NCBI GenBank assembly: GCA_933228675.1
Contig: OW121740.1
Coordinates: 37,984,992-38,048,991, forward strand
DNA from: Stomorhina lunata
Taxonomy: Eukaryota; Arthropoda; Insecta; Diptera; Rhiniidae
DNA length: 64,000 nucleotides
Direction: 5' to 3'
The stretch's first letter is position 1. Every line of letters starts with the position of its first letter. The notes under the pieces were generated by a model that made no database searches, was not told where the DNA came from, and saw only the letters and a list, made by a program, of their open reading frames with translations. Shown piece after piece: positions 1 through 13,200 of the stretch. The translations under genes and the position numbers were made by a program.

Positions 1-303
1 GAACGAAAATAACATACAATAAGAATAAATTTTCTTAAACATTTAGTTCAAAATTTCAATTAACCAAAATCTGAAATCCAAAATATTAAAGAAAACTTGA
101 TAACAAGAGAAAAATAAAAAGTATAGTTAATATTAAGCAAATTGTTTTATTTTTTTTATTACATCAGCTTAGTTGTTAAGATAATATTTGTTTTATCAAA
201 GTATTTGATACAAATTTAGCTGAGTAGTTGAAGCAACAGCAAGATATTATTATAATTATTTTGTTGGTTTAAAAAAAATACTTTTAAAACCTGTGTCTGC
301 TGT
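1..303 (-). mobile_element. 5' leader of an LTR retrotransposon running off the window edge
   Basis: Read on the minus strand, this AT-rich stretch lies directly downstream of a tRNA-Lys primer binding site, so it should be the untranslated leader that precedes gag. No gag frame is visible before the window ends. The assignment depends entirely on the primer site; nothing else here is diagnostic. Confidence 0.4.
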
Positions 304-321
304 GCCCCACGTTGGGCGCCA
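304..321 (-). other. tRNA-Lys primer binding site of an LTR element
   Basis: The minus strand reads TGGCGCCCAACGTGGGGC, an 18-base match to the primer binding site complementary to the 3' end of tRNA-Lys(1,2) used by several retroviruses and gypsy-like elements. Reverse transcription of such elements is primed here. The sequence is GC-rich in a very AT-rich setting, so chance is unlikely. The element would lie on the minus strand, with its 5' LTR at higher coordinates and its body beyond base 1. Confidence 0.6.
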
Positions 322-430
322 TTAAATTTATGTGACGATTCAAGCTTCCTGCTCTACTTCCTAAGAGACCTGCGCTACCTATTTTTCCGACCGTGCTCAG
401 GGCTTGGGGTGGTGTTCTTGTCTCTTTTGA
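322..430 (-). mobile_element. probable end of the 5' LTR (U5 side)
   Basis: On the minus strand this less AT-rich segment ends CACATAAATTTAA immediately before the primer site, which is where the 3' edge of a 5' LTR belongs. The upstream limit of the LTR was not found, and the partner LTR would be outside the window. The LTR could extend several hundred bases further; the right limit given marks only the visibly different base composition. Confidence 0.3.
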
Positions 431-1964
431 AAGTAGACTAAGAATCGAACAAAATTTAAAAAGGTAGCTTAAACTTAAGTATTAACTATAAAAAAAAAAA
501 AATGAAAAAATTGTTCGAACTAATGTCAAGGAAAGATGATGTTATTTCTTTCATATCTTCTACCCTCCCAACCATACTATTTTATTGTAATTTTATAAGA
601 AAATAGCCCTAAAATGATTCCCTAACTATACGCGAATTAACCTTTCGTAGAATAAAAAAAAAACTTAATTAATCATTATAAAATTTAAATAATTAATCTA
701 TTTTATTAATATTAAAAATTAAGTGCATACTTTGCAATTTTTAAAAAAAAAAATTAATTTATATAAAAAAAAAAAAAATTAATAATTAACAAAATTCTAA
801 TAAAATTATTTTGTTTAGTGACATTTTATATATGTAAATAAATATGCGGATATTTTATAATTATATTTTATTTATCGGACTTACCCGAATTATCCATCGA
901 AGACAGCAGGCCTGATGTTCAAGGACGAATATTGATGATTTTAAAATTCTTAAATTGTTATTTAAAAGATCAATTGATATATAATTATAATATCCTGTTT
1001 ATATTTGAGTGTAAAGTATATGTGGTAAATATGTCAGTGTATGTGTGAAAGTATAGTTAGTGTAAGAAAATTAGTGTTAAGTGTATTTACATAATATTAG
1101 ATAAAATTCAAGTTAATTTAAGTTAAAAAAAATAGATTTAAGATAAATTAGATTTAAGAAATTGAATTTAAAAAAAAATGAAATTAAATTAGGATTTTAG
1201 TTAAATTAAAAAAAAAAAATAGATTTAAGATAAAATTAAGTTAAGAATAGTTTTAAATAAAAAATAGTTAAAATTGAAATTTAAAGATTAATTTAAGCTC
1301 AAATTAGTTATGTATTATTTAAATTAGTGTTAGATATTGAATTGCGAATTGGTTTTAAGATGAGTGTTTGATGATAAATTACAGCTATTAAGAAGATCCG
1401 TTTTAAGATTTGTTTTTCGCTTTTTTTATAAGTAATAGTTTTAAGATTCTTCAAACAATTTGTCCTTTAGCGTTAGTTTAATTTAGGAGATATTTCAGGT
1501 TTATAAAATAAAGTCCTATATATGTTGCTATCAGCGAAGTTCTGATTGAATTTCTTTTAGAATTCTTGTGAGGTCTTTTGATATTTGTTATATCCGGAAT
1601 GATAATTTGCAAATTTTAAGTGAACTAAAGATTCACTTGATCCCATGCAAAATAGAGATTCCTAAATTACACGATGAAATTAATAATAAAATTTTTACAA
1701 AATACTTATATTTTTACCTTTTCTTATTTATAGATTTCCACTAATATTAAGAAAATTATCATTAATATTAGAAATTCTTTATAACAATTATAATAAATTT
1801 TATTAGCCTTTTAAACTTTTAGTTTTAAAAAATTTTACGGAAATGAAAATTTTTGAAGGAAATAAAAAATTTTGAAATTTTTTTTTCAAAACCTATATTG
1901 ATTTGAAATATTTTAAATTTAAATAAAACCCAATTAACAATTTATTATTTAAATGAACCTCACA
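431..1964. other. AT-rich non-coding DNA
   Basis: Very AT-rich with many A runs and loosely repeated aagtta/agattta words at 1090-1290. No open frame, splice pattern or terminal repeat could be supported. Part may belong to the LTR that ends at 321. Confidence 0.6.
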
Positions 1965-2145
1965 GACCTCATATAAGACCAAATGACGGAAACAGCTTAA
2001 ATTAATATATCTCTAGAAAATGTTTGTATAATAACAAAATTTACCAAATATTTGGGTTTATACACGAAAATGAACACATTTGACCTTAGTGGTGAAGGGT
2101 ATCGTATGGTCGGGCTTGACCGACTATAGCAATTTCTTATTTGTT
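1965..2145 (+). mobile_element. truncated copy of the TATACCCTTCACC dispersed repeat (3' end only)
   Basis: This is the last ~180 bp of the repeat seen in full at 55479-56302. Shared marks are ccaaatga.ggaaacagcttaaat, the block caccttagtggtgaagggta in slightly varied form, and the terminal hairpin GGTCGGGCTTGACC followed by GACTATAG and TTCTTA. The upstream ~640 bp of the family is absent, so this copy is 5'-truncated or was cut by later rearrangement. It has no coding capacity. Confidence 0.8.
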
Positions 2146-3570
2146 CATATGAGAAATGTATGTTAATTTTCACTTTAATGTCAATAAATCAACATTTATT
2201 CATGTATTTTCACGAAATAAGGCCTCGGTTATATATAATATTTACAGTTTTAAGACCGTCTAGTAAGTTTTTGAAATCTTCGATTTTTTATGAATTTCTG
2301 AAAAACACAAATTTTTTGATTTTTCGAAAAAAAAAAATTTTACATATTTATGTGAAAAACTCCACAACCGTTGACCATATGAAAAAACTGCCTGATAAAA
2401 GATTAAATAAAATTTTGTTGTGAATCCGCCGGTATTTCTTTTGATAAATTTAGATAAGCCGTTCTTAAGATATGATATAATCAAGGGAACGTCCTTTGTG
2501 AAAATCCGTAATTTTGGAAAAAAAATAAAAAAAATCGCATTCCTTAGAATTTTAAATTTTAGGTGGTTTTGTACTTAGAGGTCCATGATATATCAAAATC
2601 AAATAGTTAGACCTCAAAGTTATTTTTCTTGTGGACCAGTGTAATAGTAAAAGTGCCAGATTAAGAAAAGTTAACCAAATTTTTCGGTAGTAGGTCAAAA
2701 ATAAGAGGTCGAGCCAAATAATGATCCATTGCAAACATTTTTGTTCTACGATTATCGTTTAAAAAAAAAAACTTTTGTGTAAAACTGTTTGAATAAAACT
2801 CTAATTTTCTTTAAATTAAAGAGTGATATTCAGACTTATTTCATAGAAATTACTGTCAAATACGGACCGATAACAAAAAATTAAAATACTTCGATTTTCT
2901 TACTTGATCATTCAAATGTTTTAAAACCAATAGGATTTGTATGTATTCCTTCCTAAGATTATTAAATATTCCAAACAATTTCATGGCAACTGGTTGTCTT
3001 AGTTTAGGCTTGATATGCATGAGTGCCCTTGATTACCACTTCATTTACCTTTTTAGCAACAAAAAATTCCTGAAAAATCTCCAATTGAACGCACGAGTAC
3101 TCATGCACTTACACTGTGGTACAAAATTAATTTTTGTTTGTTTTGTTTAGTATTTTTTACTTTTAAAAGCCAAAACAAAAAAACCTTAAATAATTAAAAA
3201 TACATGACTTTCATCTAAAAACATATAACCTTATACCTTTTTTATTTCTTCATAATTAAAGTCCAATTGTTCAAGTAACCTTTTAAAATTCTAAATTATA
3301 CAAAACCATCTTTACCTAATATTTTTGAAATCCTCTTTTATTTTTGAATGAGTTCAGGGAAGCATTAAATTGATACTTTTACTAAGAATATTTCCCATAC
3401 AATTTCAACTCACATGAGTCAAGTGCTACTTTTCACTTTTTCTAGTTTTTATGTTACAGTTTTATTCTTTTCTTTGTATTTATTCTTCTTGCAACATCCA
3501 CAGTTGAGGCTGTTGTGCTTTATTGTAACTTTTTAATTGTTGCATAAAATCCTGGAAATTGTTTCCATAC
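2146..3570. other. AT-rich non-coding DNA
   Basis: Only short open frames below 90 codons occur, overlapping on opposite strands and with low-complexity Phe/Lys/Ile composition. They look like chance. No repeat or terminal inverted repeat was recognised. Confidence 0.6.
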
Positions 3571-3598
3571 AAAAAAAAAAAAAAAAAAAAAAAAAAAA
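3571..3598. repeat. A28 homopolymer
   Basis: An uninterrupted run of 28 A. It could be the tail of a decayed retroposon, but no recognisable body or target duplication was seen beside it. Confidence 0.9.
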
Positions 3599-3844
3599 CA
3601 TTTTGTCTTATCATTGTTTTGCATAAATATTGTTTTTCTTTTGTTAAAATTTATTTACTTACTAAAATCTTAATATTAAGGGAGGAAAAGCTCAACAATT
3701 TGTTAACAATTCTGAAGTATTTGCCCTTGATATATTTTTGTAATAATGACTAAAAGTCAAGAATATTTTTAGGGAAACTTTTGAAACTTTTGGAAAAGTT
3801 CTCATGATTATATATTTATATATATACTAACTTAAAAATACTAG

Positions 3845-6809
3845 ACTAGACTATGACTAGACTATGACTAGACTATGACTAGACTATGACTAGACTATGA
3901 CTAGACTATGACTAGACTATGACTAGACTATGACTAGACTATGACTAGACTATGACTAGACTATGACTAGACTATGACTAGACTATGACTAGACTATGAC
4001 TAGACTATGACTAGACTATGACTAGACTATGACTAGACTATGACTAGACTATGACTAGACTATGACTAGACTATGACTAGACTATGACTAGACTATGACT
4101 AGACTATGACTAGACTATGACTAGACTATGACTAGACTATGACTAGACTATGACTAGACTATGACTAGACTATGACTAGACTATGACTAGACTATGACTA
4201 GACTATGACTAGACTATGACTAGACTATGACTAGACTATGACTAGACTATGACTAGACTATGACTAGACTATGACTAGACTATGACTAGACTATGACTAG
4301 ACTATGACTAGACTATGACTAGACTATGACTAGACTATGACTAGACTATGACTAGACTATGACTAGACTATGACTAGACTATGACTAGACTATGACTAGA
4401 CTATGACTAGACTATGACTAGACTATGACTAGACTATGACTAGACTATGACTAGACTATGACTAGACTATGACTAGACTATGACTAGACTATGACTAGAC
4501 TATGACTAGACTATGACTAGACTATGACTAGACTATGACTAGACTATGACTAGACTATGACTAGACTATGACTAGACTATGACTAGACTATGACTAGACT
4601 ATGACTAGACTATGACTAGACTATGACTAGACTATGACTAGACTATGACTAGACTATGACTAGACTATGACTAGACTATGACTAGACTATGACTAGACTA
4701 TGACTAGACTATGACTAGACTATGACTAGACTATGACTAGACTATGACTAGACTATGACTAGACTATGACTAGACTATGACTAGACTATGACTAGACTAT
4801 GACTAGACTATGACTAGACTATGACTAGACTATGACTAGACTATGACTAGACTATGACTAGACTATGACTAGACTATGACTAGACTATGACTAGACTATG
4901 ACTAGACTATGACTAGACTATGACTAGACTATGACTAGACTATGACTAGACTATGACTAGACTATGACTAGACTATGACTAGACTATGACTAGACTATGA
5001 CTAGACTATGACTAGACTATGACTAGACTATGACTAGACTATGACTAGACTATGACTAGACTATGACTAGACTATGACTAGACTATGACTAGACTATGAC
5101 TAGACTATGACTAGACTATGACTAGACTATGACTAGACTATGACTAGACTATGACTAGACTATGACTAGACTATGACTAGACTATGACTAGACTATGACT
5201 AGACTATGACTAGACTATGACTAGACTATGACTAGACTATGACTAGACTATGACTAGACTATGACTAGACTATGACTAGACTATGACTAGACTATGACTA
5301 GACTATGACTAGACTATGACTAGACTATGACTAGACTATGACTAGACTATGACTAGACTATGACTAGACTATGACTAGACTATGACTAGACTATGACTAG
5401 ACTATGACTAGACTATGACTAGACTATGACTAGACTATGACTAGACTATGACTAGACTATGACTAGACTATGACTAGACTATGACTAGACTATGACTAGA
5501 CTATGACTAGACTATGACTAGACTATGACTAGACTATGACTAGACTATGACTAGACTATGACTAGACTATGACTAGACTATGACTAGACTATGACTAGAC
5601 TATGACTAGACTATGACTAGACTATGACTAGACTATGACTAGACTATGACTAGACTATGACTAGACTATGACTAGACTATGACTAGACTATGACTAGACT
5701 ATGACTAGACTATGACTAGACTATGACTAGACTATGACTAGACTATGACTAGACTATGACTAGACTATGACTAGACTATGACTAGACTATGACTAGACTA
5801 TGACTAGACTATGACTAGACTATGACTAGACTATGACTAGACTATGACTAGACTATGACTAGACTATGACTAGACTATGACTAGACTATGACTAGACTAT
5901 GACTAGACTATGACTAGACTATGACTAGACTATGACTAGACTATGACTAGACTATGACTAGACTATGACTAGACTATGACTAGACTATGACTAGACTATG
6001 ACTAGACTATGACTAGACTATGACTAGACTATGACTAGACTATGACTAGACTATGACTAGACTATGACTAGACTATGACTAGACTATGACTAGACTATGA
6101 CTAGACTATGACTAGACTATGACTAGACTATGACTAGACTATGACTAGACTATGACTAGACTATGACTAGACTATGACTAGACTATGACTAGACTATGAC
6201 TAGACTATGACTAGACTATGACTAGACTATGACTAGACTATGACTAGACTATGACTAGACTATGACTAGACTATGACTAGACTATGACTAGACTATGACT
6301 AGACTATGACTAGACTATGACTAGACTATGACTAGACTATGACTAGACTATGACTAGACTATGACTAGACTATGACTAGACTATGACTAGACTATGACTA
6401 GACTATGACTAGACTATGACTAGACTATGACTAGACTATGACTAGACTATGACTAGACTATGACTAGACTATGACTAGACTATGACTAGACTATGACTAG
6501 ACTATGACTAGACTATGACTAGACTATGACTAGACTATGACTAGACTATGACTAGACTATGACTAGACTATGACTAGACTATGACTAGACTATGACTAGA
6601 CTATGACTAGACTATGACTAGACTATGACTAGACTATGACTAGACTATGACTAGACTATGACTAGACTATGACTAGACTATGACTAGACTATGACTAGAC
6701 TATGACTAGACTATGACTAGACTATGACTAGACTATGACTAGACTATGACTAGACTATGACTAGACTATGACTAGACTATGACTAGACTATGACTAGACT
6801 ATGACTAGC
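3845..6809. repeat. 11-bp satellite, about 270 near-identical copies
   Basis: The unit ACTAGACTATG repeats for 2,965 bp. No substitution or indel was seen by eye: the printed pattern returns exactly every 660 bases across the block. Flanks are unrelated AT-rich DNA, and the change is abrupt at both ends. Stops occur in all frames, so it is not coding. Such homogeneity implies very recent expansion or continuing homogenisation, or it reflects assembly of a longer array. Confidence 0.97.
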
Positions 6810-7865
6810 TTTTAGCCCTCAACTTTATACTGTTAAATTTTTTGGAGACAAATTGCTGTTTCTGGGAACCACAAATGATTTAATTAGTTTAACGAACTCT
6901 CTGGTTTAAACAAAGAAATTAGTCACTTAAACTGAAAATAACCCTTATGGTCTTCTGTCTAAAAAACAAGAGTTAACTAAATTAAATGTAAGCAGAATTA
7001 AACGAATTGCCCCAAACGAATTTTTAAACAAAAAGTAAATTTAATTAAATTATATTATGAGACATCGAGCTGTGTAGCACTTAACGATAGGTAAAGGGGA
7101 TAATAAAAATGTATGAAAAGTTAAATTGCGAAATGTAAACTTAACACTCTAAAAGTTAATAAAAATAATGTTGGAGGGGAAAGTTTACTTTCAATTTAAT
7201 AATGGTTAAAAACTCATGTGGAAGTAGAGGAGAATTGGAAAATAAATATAATTTTTTTATATAAATATGACAATTTTTTTTTGTATTTGGTTGTAAATAT
7301 GAGGGGTTATTTTAGAAGTCAAAAGTGTGAAGTAGACAATTTTGTTTAGGGTAAGTCGTTATAAAGGAAAACTAAAAGACTTACTATATTTTTTGTAGAA
7401 GGTTTTAGTGTGTGGGTTTAAGAAAAGAAAATAAAAGCATGTGGGTTTGAAAAAAAATAAAGAATAAAAATGGAACAGGAAATAAAAAATTTGACAATAT
7501 TTTGTCTCCCATATATGAGTTTTATTTTTCCTCGAAATACAATGTTTTATTTTTTGGAAAGTAATCATACGCAACTCAGGAGAGGCACGACATTAATATT
7601 AATCACACCTAATTTTTGTGGGCGTAGAACCATGCTATTAGGGGTGGGAAAGTTCAATGTTCTGTTTTTACTACAATTACAATCGCCCAACCTGGAGGCT
7701 CAAAATGAAAGAAGTGCACGACGTAAGCTTCATAAAATAATAATATAAAAATTATTTTTGTGATTTCAAATCGAGGTCGTTTTTCCATTTAAATGTCGTT
7801 TAAAGAACTTATATAAGTTTAAAGTTTTTTATCTAAAATTTAATTTGATTCGAGAAAACTTGGGT
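6810..7865. other. non-coding DNA between two satellites
   Basis: AT-rich. The segment 7560-7730 is less AT-rich and contains a 92-codon open frame from 7470, but its product resembles nothing known to me and has low-complexity ends. No splice context or repeat identity could be assigned. Confidence 0.5.
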
Positions 7866-8530
7866 TTATACTGTCTTATACTGCGACTTTTGTCTTATAC
7901 TTCGACCCTAGTCTTATACTGCGACTATAGCCTTATGCTGCGACTATAGTTATATACTGTAACTATAGTCTTATACTGTAACTATATTCTTATACTTCGA
8001 CTATAGTCTTATACTGCTACCATTGTCTTATACAGCGACTATAGCTTTATACAGCGACTACAGTCTTCAACTGCGACTTAAGTCTTATACTGCGACTATA
8101 GTTTTATACTGCGACTATAGTCTTATACTGTGACTATAGTCTTATACTGCGACTATAGTCTTATACTGCGACTATAGTCTTATACTGCGACTATAGTCTT
8201 ATACTGCGACTATAGTCTTATACTGTGACTAAAGTCTTATACTGCGACTATAGTCTTATACTGCGACTATAGTCTTATACTGCGACTATAGTCTTATACT
8301 GTTACTATAGACTTATACTGCGACTATAATCTTATACTGCGACTATTGTCTTAAACTGCGGCTATAGTCTTATACTGCGACTATAGTCTTATACTGCGAC
8401 TATAGTCTTAAACTGCGGCTATAGTCTTATACTGCAACTATAGTCGTATACTGCGACTGTAGTCTTATACTGCAAATATAGTCTTTTACTGCGACTGTAG
8501 TCTTATACTTCGACTATAGTTTTATAATGT
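7866..8530. repeat. 19-bp tandem repeat, about 35 copies
   Basis: The unit is GTCTTATACTGCGACTATA. Copies are nearly uniform between about 8095 and 8290 and decay towards both ends. Scattered degenerate units (ctatagtctta-like words) continue to about 8720. The unit contains CTATAG, also present in other arrays of this window, though that alone does not show relatedness. Confidence 0.93.
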
Positions 8531-9845
8531 CATAGATTTATACATATTCCTACACTATCGCTATATTTATATTCTGGTACTAAGGTCTTATAAAGGGATT
8601 ATAGTCTTATAGTCTTACATTGCTATTATTGTATTATACCCAGCGACTTTAGTTTTTTATTCCTTTTATACTGACACAGAAGTTTTTATACTTACACTAT
8701 AGTCCATCAATGTCAAATTTTAGTGAAATTTTTGAACTATGACCCTAAAAGTTGTATGCCAATATTTTTAGGTCATTTTTTTTTACTCCAGAAAATTTTT
8801 TTATTACAACTCATAAAAAAGTTAAATAGTGTCAACATAAACGAAACAATTTTTTCTATATTAGAAAAAAATATGAAAAGTTAATAAAGTGAATTTAGTT
8901 GCTGTTTTCTTTTTATAATAAAAATTTATGAGTCACTTTTGTGCCTGCCAATAAAAATAAAACTTCAAGAGAAAAAGCGATGAAAAATGAAAAAAATAAA
9001 AGTTATAACATCAATAGGTTTTCAAGAAGCTTTAAAGAATAAATTACAAGTGATTTGAGCAATTTTCAAAGTAAAAAAAAAAAATAGAAAAACAAACTGT
9101 TAAACAAAACACAGGCTTTACTTCAACATTTTTTGACCAATCAGCAATTGTCTATAAATTAGAAAATTAAATGCAAGAAAAATATAATTTTTTTTAAATT
9201 AAAATTCATTAATTATCCCTACATTTTCCAGAATTATCTAGAAACATTACACGTGTTTATTAACAAAACTCATTATGAAAACTTATGATTTCATGCTAAT
9301 CAACTCAGAAAAGCAAAAAAAAAAATCATTAACCAAATTAACATTATATCAACAGTCAAACAAGTCAAAAACATTCTATATCAGCTTTTGAACATATTCA
9401 TTCATTCTGGTTCGAGGCAAAAACAAAGAAAAAAGTTATTATAACTAAAAAATAATCAAAAGTGTAGCATATGTTTAGGCCAATATTATTCTTAATACAA
9501 TCACAAACAAATGAAAGTTATCTGAGGTAAAGAGCTAAAGGTCACAATTCGTATTTATATTCATTTCTCTATTTTTATGAGTTCATTGTACCGTTATTAA
9601 TACTTTAGTTCAAGTTAATCTATGTGTGTCTGTGTGTCTGTCAGAAACCATTAACCATAGAAACTTTAAGGTTGGAGGTTAATCATATGATGAAAGTAAA
9701 AATCGTTTTACCTGAGTGTTTTCTACTAGATAAGTAAATAAGTGATGACATAGCAGAAAAAGTAAAGAGTGTTTTGTAATAGTGGGTAAGCAATTTTCAC
9801 AAAAAAAAACTTATATATATAGAATCAAAAATTATACATATAAGT
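8531..9845. other. AT-rich non-coding DNA
   Basis: Holds decaying 19-bp repeat units to about 8720 and then unremarkable AT-rich sequence. A TGTG-rich patch lies near 9625-9645. No gene or element seen. Confidence 0.55.
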
Positions 9846-10260
9846 ATTAAAAAAAATTTCCTATTATTATAGGAAATTTTTTAAAATTTTTCTTTTTATA
9901 GGATATTTTTAAAAATTTATTCTTTTTATAGAAAATTTTGCAAAAATATTCTATTTTTATAGGAAAATTTTCAAAAATTTCCTATTTTTAAAAGGAATTT
10001 TTCAAAAAATTTCTTTTTTTATAAGAAATTTTTTTTAAAAATTTATTTTTTTTTGACTGAAATTTTTCAAAAATTTTTTATTAAAAAAACAATTTTTTTT
10101 AAATATCTTTAAAAATTAGAATTTTTTTCAAAAAAATTCCAATAGAAAGAGCTAATTTCTTATTATTGTAGGAAAGTTTTAAAAATTTCCTAATTTTAAA
10201 GAATTTTTATAAAATTTTATAGAAAATATTGAAAAAATTTCCTTTCTTATAGGAAAATTA
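9846..10260 (-). repeat. degenerate family A satellite in reverse orientation
   Basis: These units read TTTTTATAGGAAATTTTTCA and similar, the reverse complement of the main array to the right. They are heavily diverged. The switch to forward orientation happens between about 10150 and 10260, giving a head-to-head junction at the left edge of the large array. Confidence 0.75.
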
Positions 10261-13200
10261 AAAAAAATGATTATAGGAAATTTTTGAAAAAATAAGAAAT
10301 TTCCTACAAAAATATGAAATTTTTGAAAAGCTTTCTATAAAAATAATAAATTTTTGAAAAATTTTCTATCAGAATAAAAAATTTTTAAAAAATTTCCTAA
10401 AAACTTAAGAAGTTTTTGTAAATTTCCTATAAAAATAAGAAATTTTTGAAAAATATCCCTTAAAACTTAGAAACTTTTGAAAGATTTCCTATAAAAATAA
10501 GAAATTTTTGAAAAATTTTATATAAAAATAAGAAATTTTTCAAAAAATTTCCTATAAAATTAAGAAATTTTTGAAAAATTTCCTATAAAAATAAGAAATT
10601 TTTGAAAAATTTAATATAAAAATAAGAAATTTTTGAAAAATTTCCTATAAAAATAAGAAATTTTTGAAAAATTTCCTATAAAAATAAGAAATTTTTGAAA
10701 AATTTCCTATAAAAATAAGAAATTTTTGAAAAATTTCCTATAAAAATAAGAAATTTTTGAAAAATTTCCTATAAAAATAAGAAATTTTTGAAAAATTTTC
10801 TATGAATATAAGAAATTTTTGAAAAATTTCCTATAAAAATAAGAAATTTTTAAAAAATTTTCTATAAAAATAAGAAATTTTTGAAAAAATTCCTATAAAG
10901 ATAGGAAATTTTTGAAAAATTTCCTATAAAAATAGGAAATTTTTGAAAAATTTCCTATAAAAATAGGAAATTTTTGAAAAATTTCCTATAAAAATAGGAA
11001 ATTTTTGAAAAATTTCCTATAAAAATAGGAAATTTTTGAAAAATTTTCTATAAAAATAGGAAATTTTTGAAAAATTTCCTATAAAAATAGGAAATTTTTG
11101 AAAAATTTCCTATAAAAATAGGAAATTTTTGAAAAATTTCCTATAAAAATAGGAAATTTTTGAAAAATTTCCTATAAAAATAGGAAATTTTTGAAAAATT
11201 TCCTATAAAAATAGGAAATTTTTGAAAAATTTCCTATAAAAATAGGAAATTTTTGAAAAATTTCCTATAAAAATAGGAAAATTTTGAAAATTTTCCTATA
11301 AAAACAGGAAATTTTGGAAAAATTTTCTATAAAAATAGGAAATTTTTGAAAAATTTCCTATAAAAATAGGAAATTTTTGAAAAATTTCCTATAAAAATAG
11401 GAAATTTTTGAAAAATTTCCTATAAAAATAGGAAATTTTTGAAAAATTTCCTATAAAAATAGGAAATTTTTGAAAAATTTCCTATAAAAATAGGAAATTT
11501 TTGAAAAATTTCCTATAAAAATAGGAAATTTTTGAAAAATTTCCTATAAAAATAGGAAATTTTTGAAAAATTTCCTATAAAAATAGGAAATTTTTGAAAA
11601 ATTTCCTATAAAAATAGGAAATTTTTGAAAAATTTCCTATAAAAATAGGAAATTTTTGAAAAATTTCCTATAAGAATAGGAAATTTTTGAAAAATTTCCT
11701 ATAAGAATAGGAAATTTTTGAAAAATTTCCTATAAAAATAGGAAATTTTTGAAAAATTTCGTATAAAAATAGGAAATTTTTGAAAAATTTCGTATAAAAA
11801 TAGGAAATTTTTGAAAAATTTCGTATAAAAATAGGAAATTTTTGAAAAATTTCGTATAAAAATAGGAAATTTTTAAAAAATTTCGTATAAAAATAGGAAA
11901 TTTTTGAAAAATTTCCTATAAAAATAGGAAATTTTTGAAAAATTTCCTATAAAAATAGGAAATTTTTGAAAAATTTCCTATAAAAATAGGAAATTTTTGA
12001 AAAATTTCCTATAAAAATAGGAAATTTTTGAAAAATTTCCTATAAAAATAGGAAATTTTTGAAAAATTTCCTATAAAAATAGGAAATTTTTGAAAAATTT
12101 CCTATAAAAATAGGAAATTTTTGAAAAATTTCCTATAAAAATAGGAAATTTTTGAAAAATTTCCTATAAAAATAGGAAATTTTTGAAAAATTTCCTATAA
12201 AAATAGGAAATTTTTGAAAAATTTCCTATAAAAATAGGAAATTTTTGAAAAATTTCCTATAAAAATAGGAAATTTTTGAAAAATTTCCTATAAAAATAGG
12301 AAATTTTTGAAAAATTTCCTATAAAAATAGGAAATTTTTGAAAAATTTCCTATAAAAATAGGAAATTTTTGAAAAATTTCCTATAAAAATAGGAAATTTT
12401 TGAAAAATTTCCTATAAAAATAGGAAATTTTTGAAAAATTTCCTATAAAAATAGGAAATTTTTGAAAAATTTCCTATAAAAATAGGAAATTTTTGAAAAA
12501 TTTCCTATAAAAATAGGAAATTTTTGAAAAATTTCCTATAAAAATAGGAAATTTTTGAAAAATTTCCTATAAAAATAGGAAATTTTTGAAAAATTTCCTA
12601 TAAAAATAGGAAATTTTTGAAAAATTTCCTATAAAAATAGGAAATTTTTGAAAAATTTCCTATAAAAATAGGAAATTTTTGAAAAATTTCCTATAAAAAT
12701 AGGAAATTTTTGAAAAATTTCCTATAAAAATAGGAAATTTTTGAAAAATTTCCTATAAAAATAGGAAATTTTTGAAAAATTTCCTATAAAAATAGGAAAT
12801 TTTTGAAAAATTTCCTATAAAAATAGGAAATTTTTGAAAAATTTCCTATAAAAATAGGAAATTTTTGAAAAATTTCCTATAAAAATAGGAAATTTTTGAA
12901 AAATTTCCTATAAAAATAGGAAATTTTTGAAAAATTTCCTATAAAAATAGGAAATTTTTGAAAAATTTCCTATAAAAATAGGAAATTTTTGAAAAATTTC
13001 CTATAAAAATAGGAAATTTTTGAAAAATTTCCTATAAAAATAGGAAATTTTTGAAAAATTTCCTATAAAAATAGGAAATTTTTGAAAAATTTCCTATAAA
13101 AATAGGAAATTTTTGAAAAATTTCCTATAAAAATAGGAAATTTTTGAAAAATTTCCTATAAAAATAGGAAATTTTTGAAAAATTTCCTATAAAAATAGGA

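Noticed and set aside
3845..6809. CRISPR-like regular repeats
   Set aside because: Repeats are directly adjacent with no unique spacers, the setting is eukaryotic, and no cas genes are present. The same holds for the 31- and 33-bp arrays.
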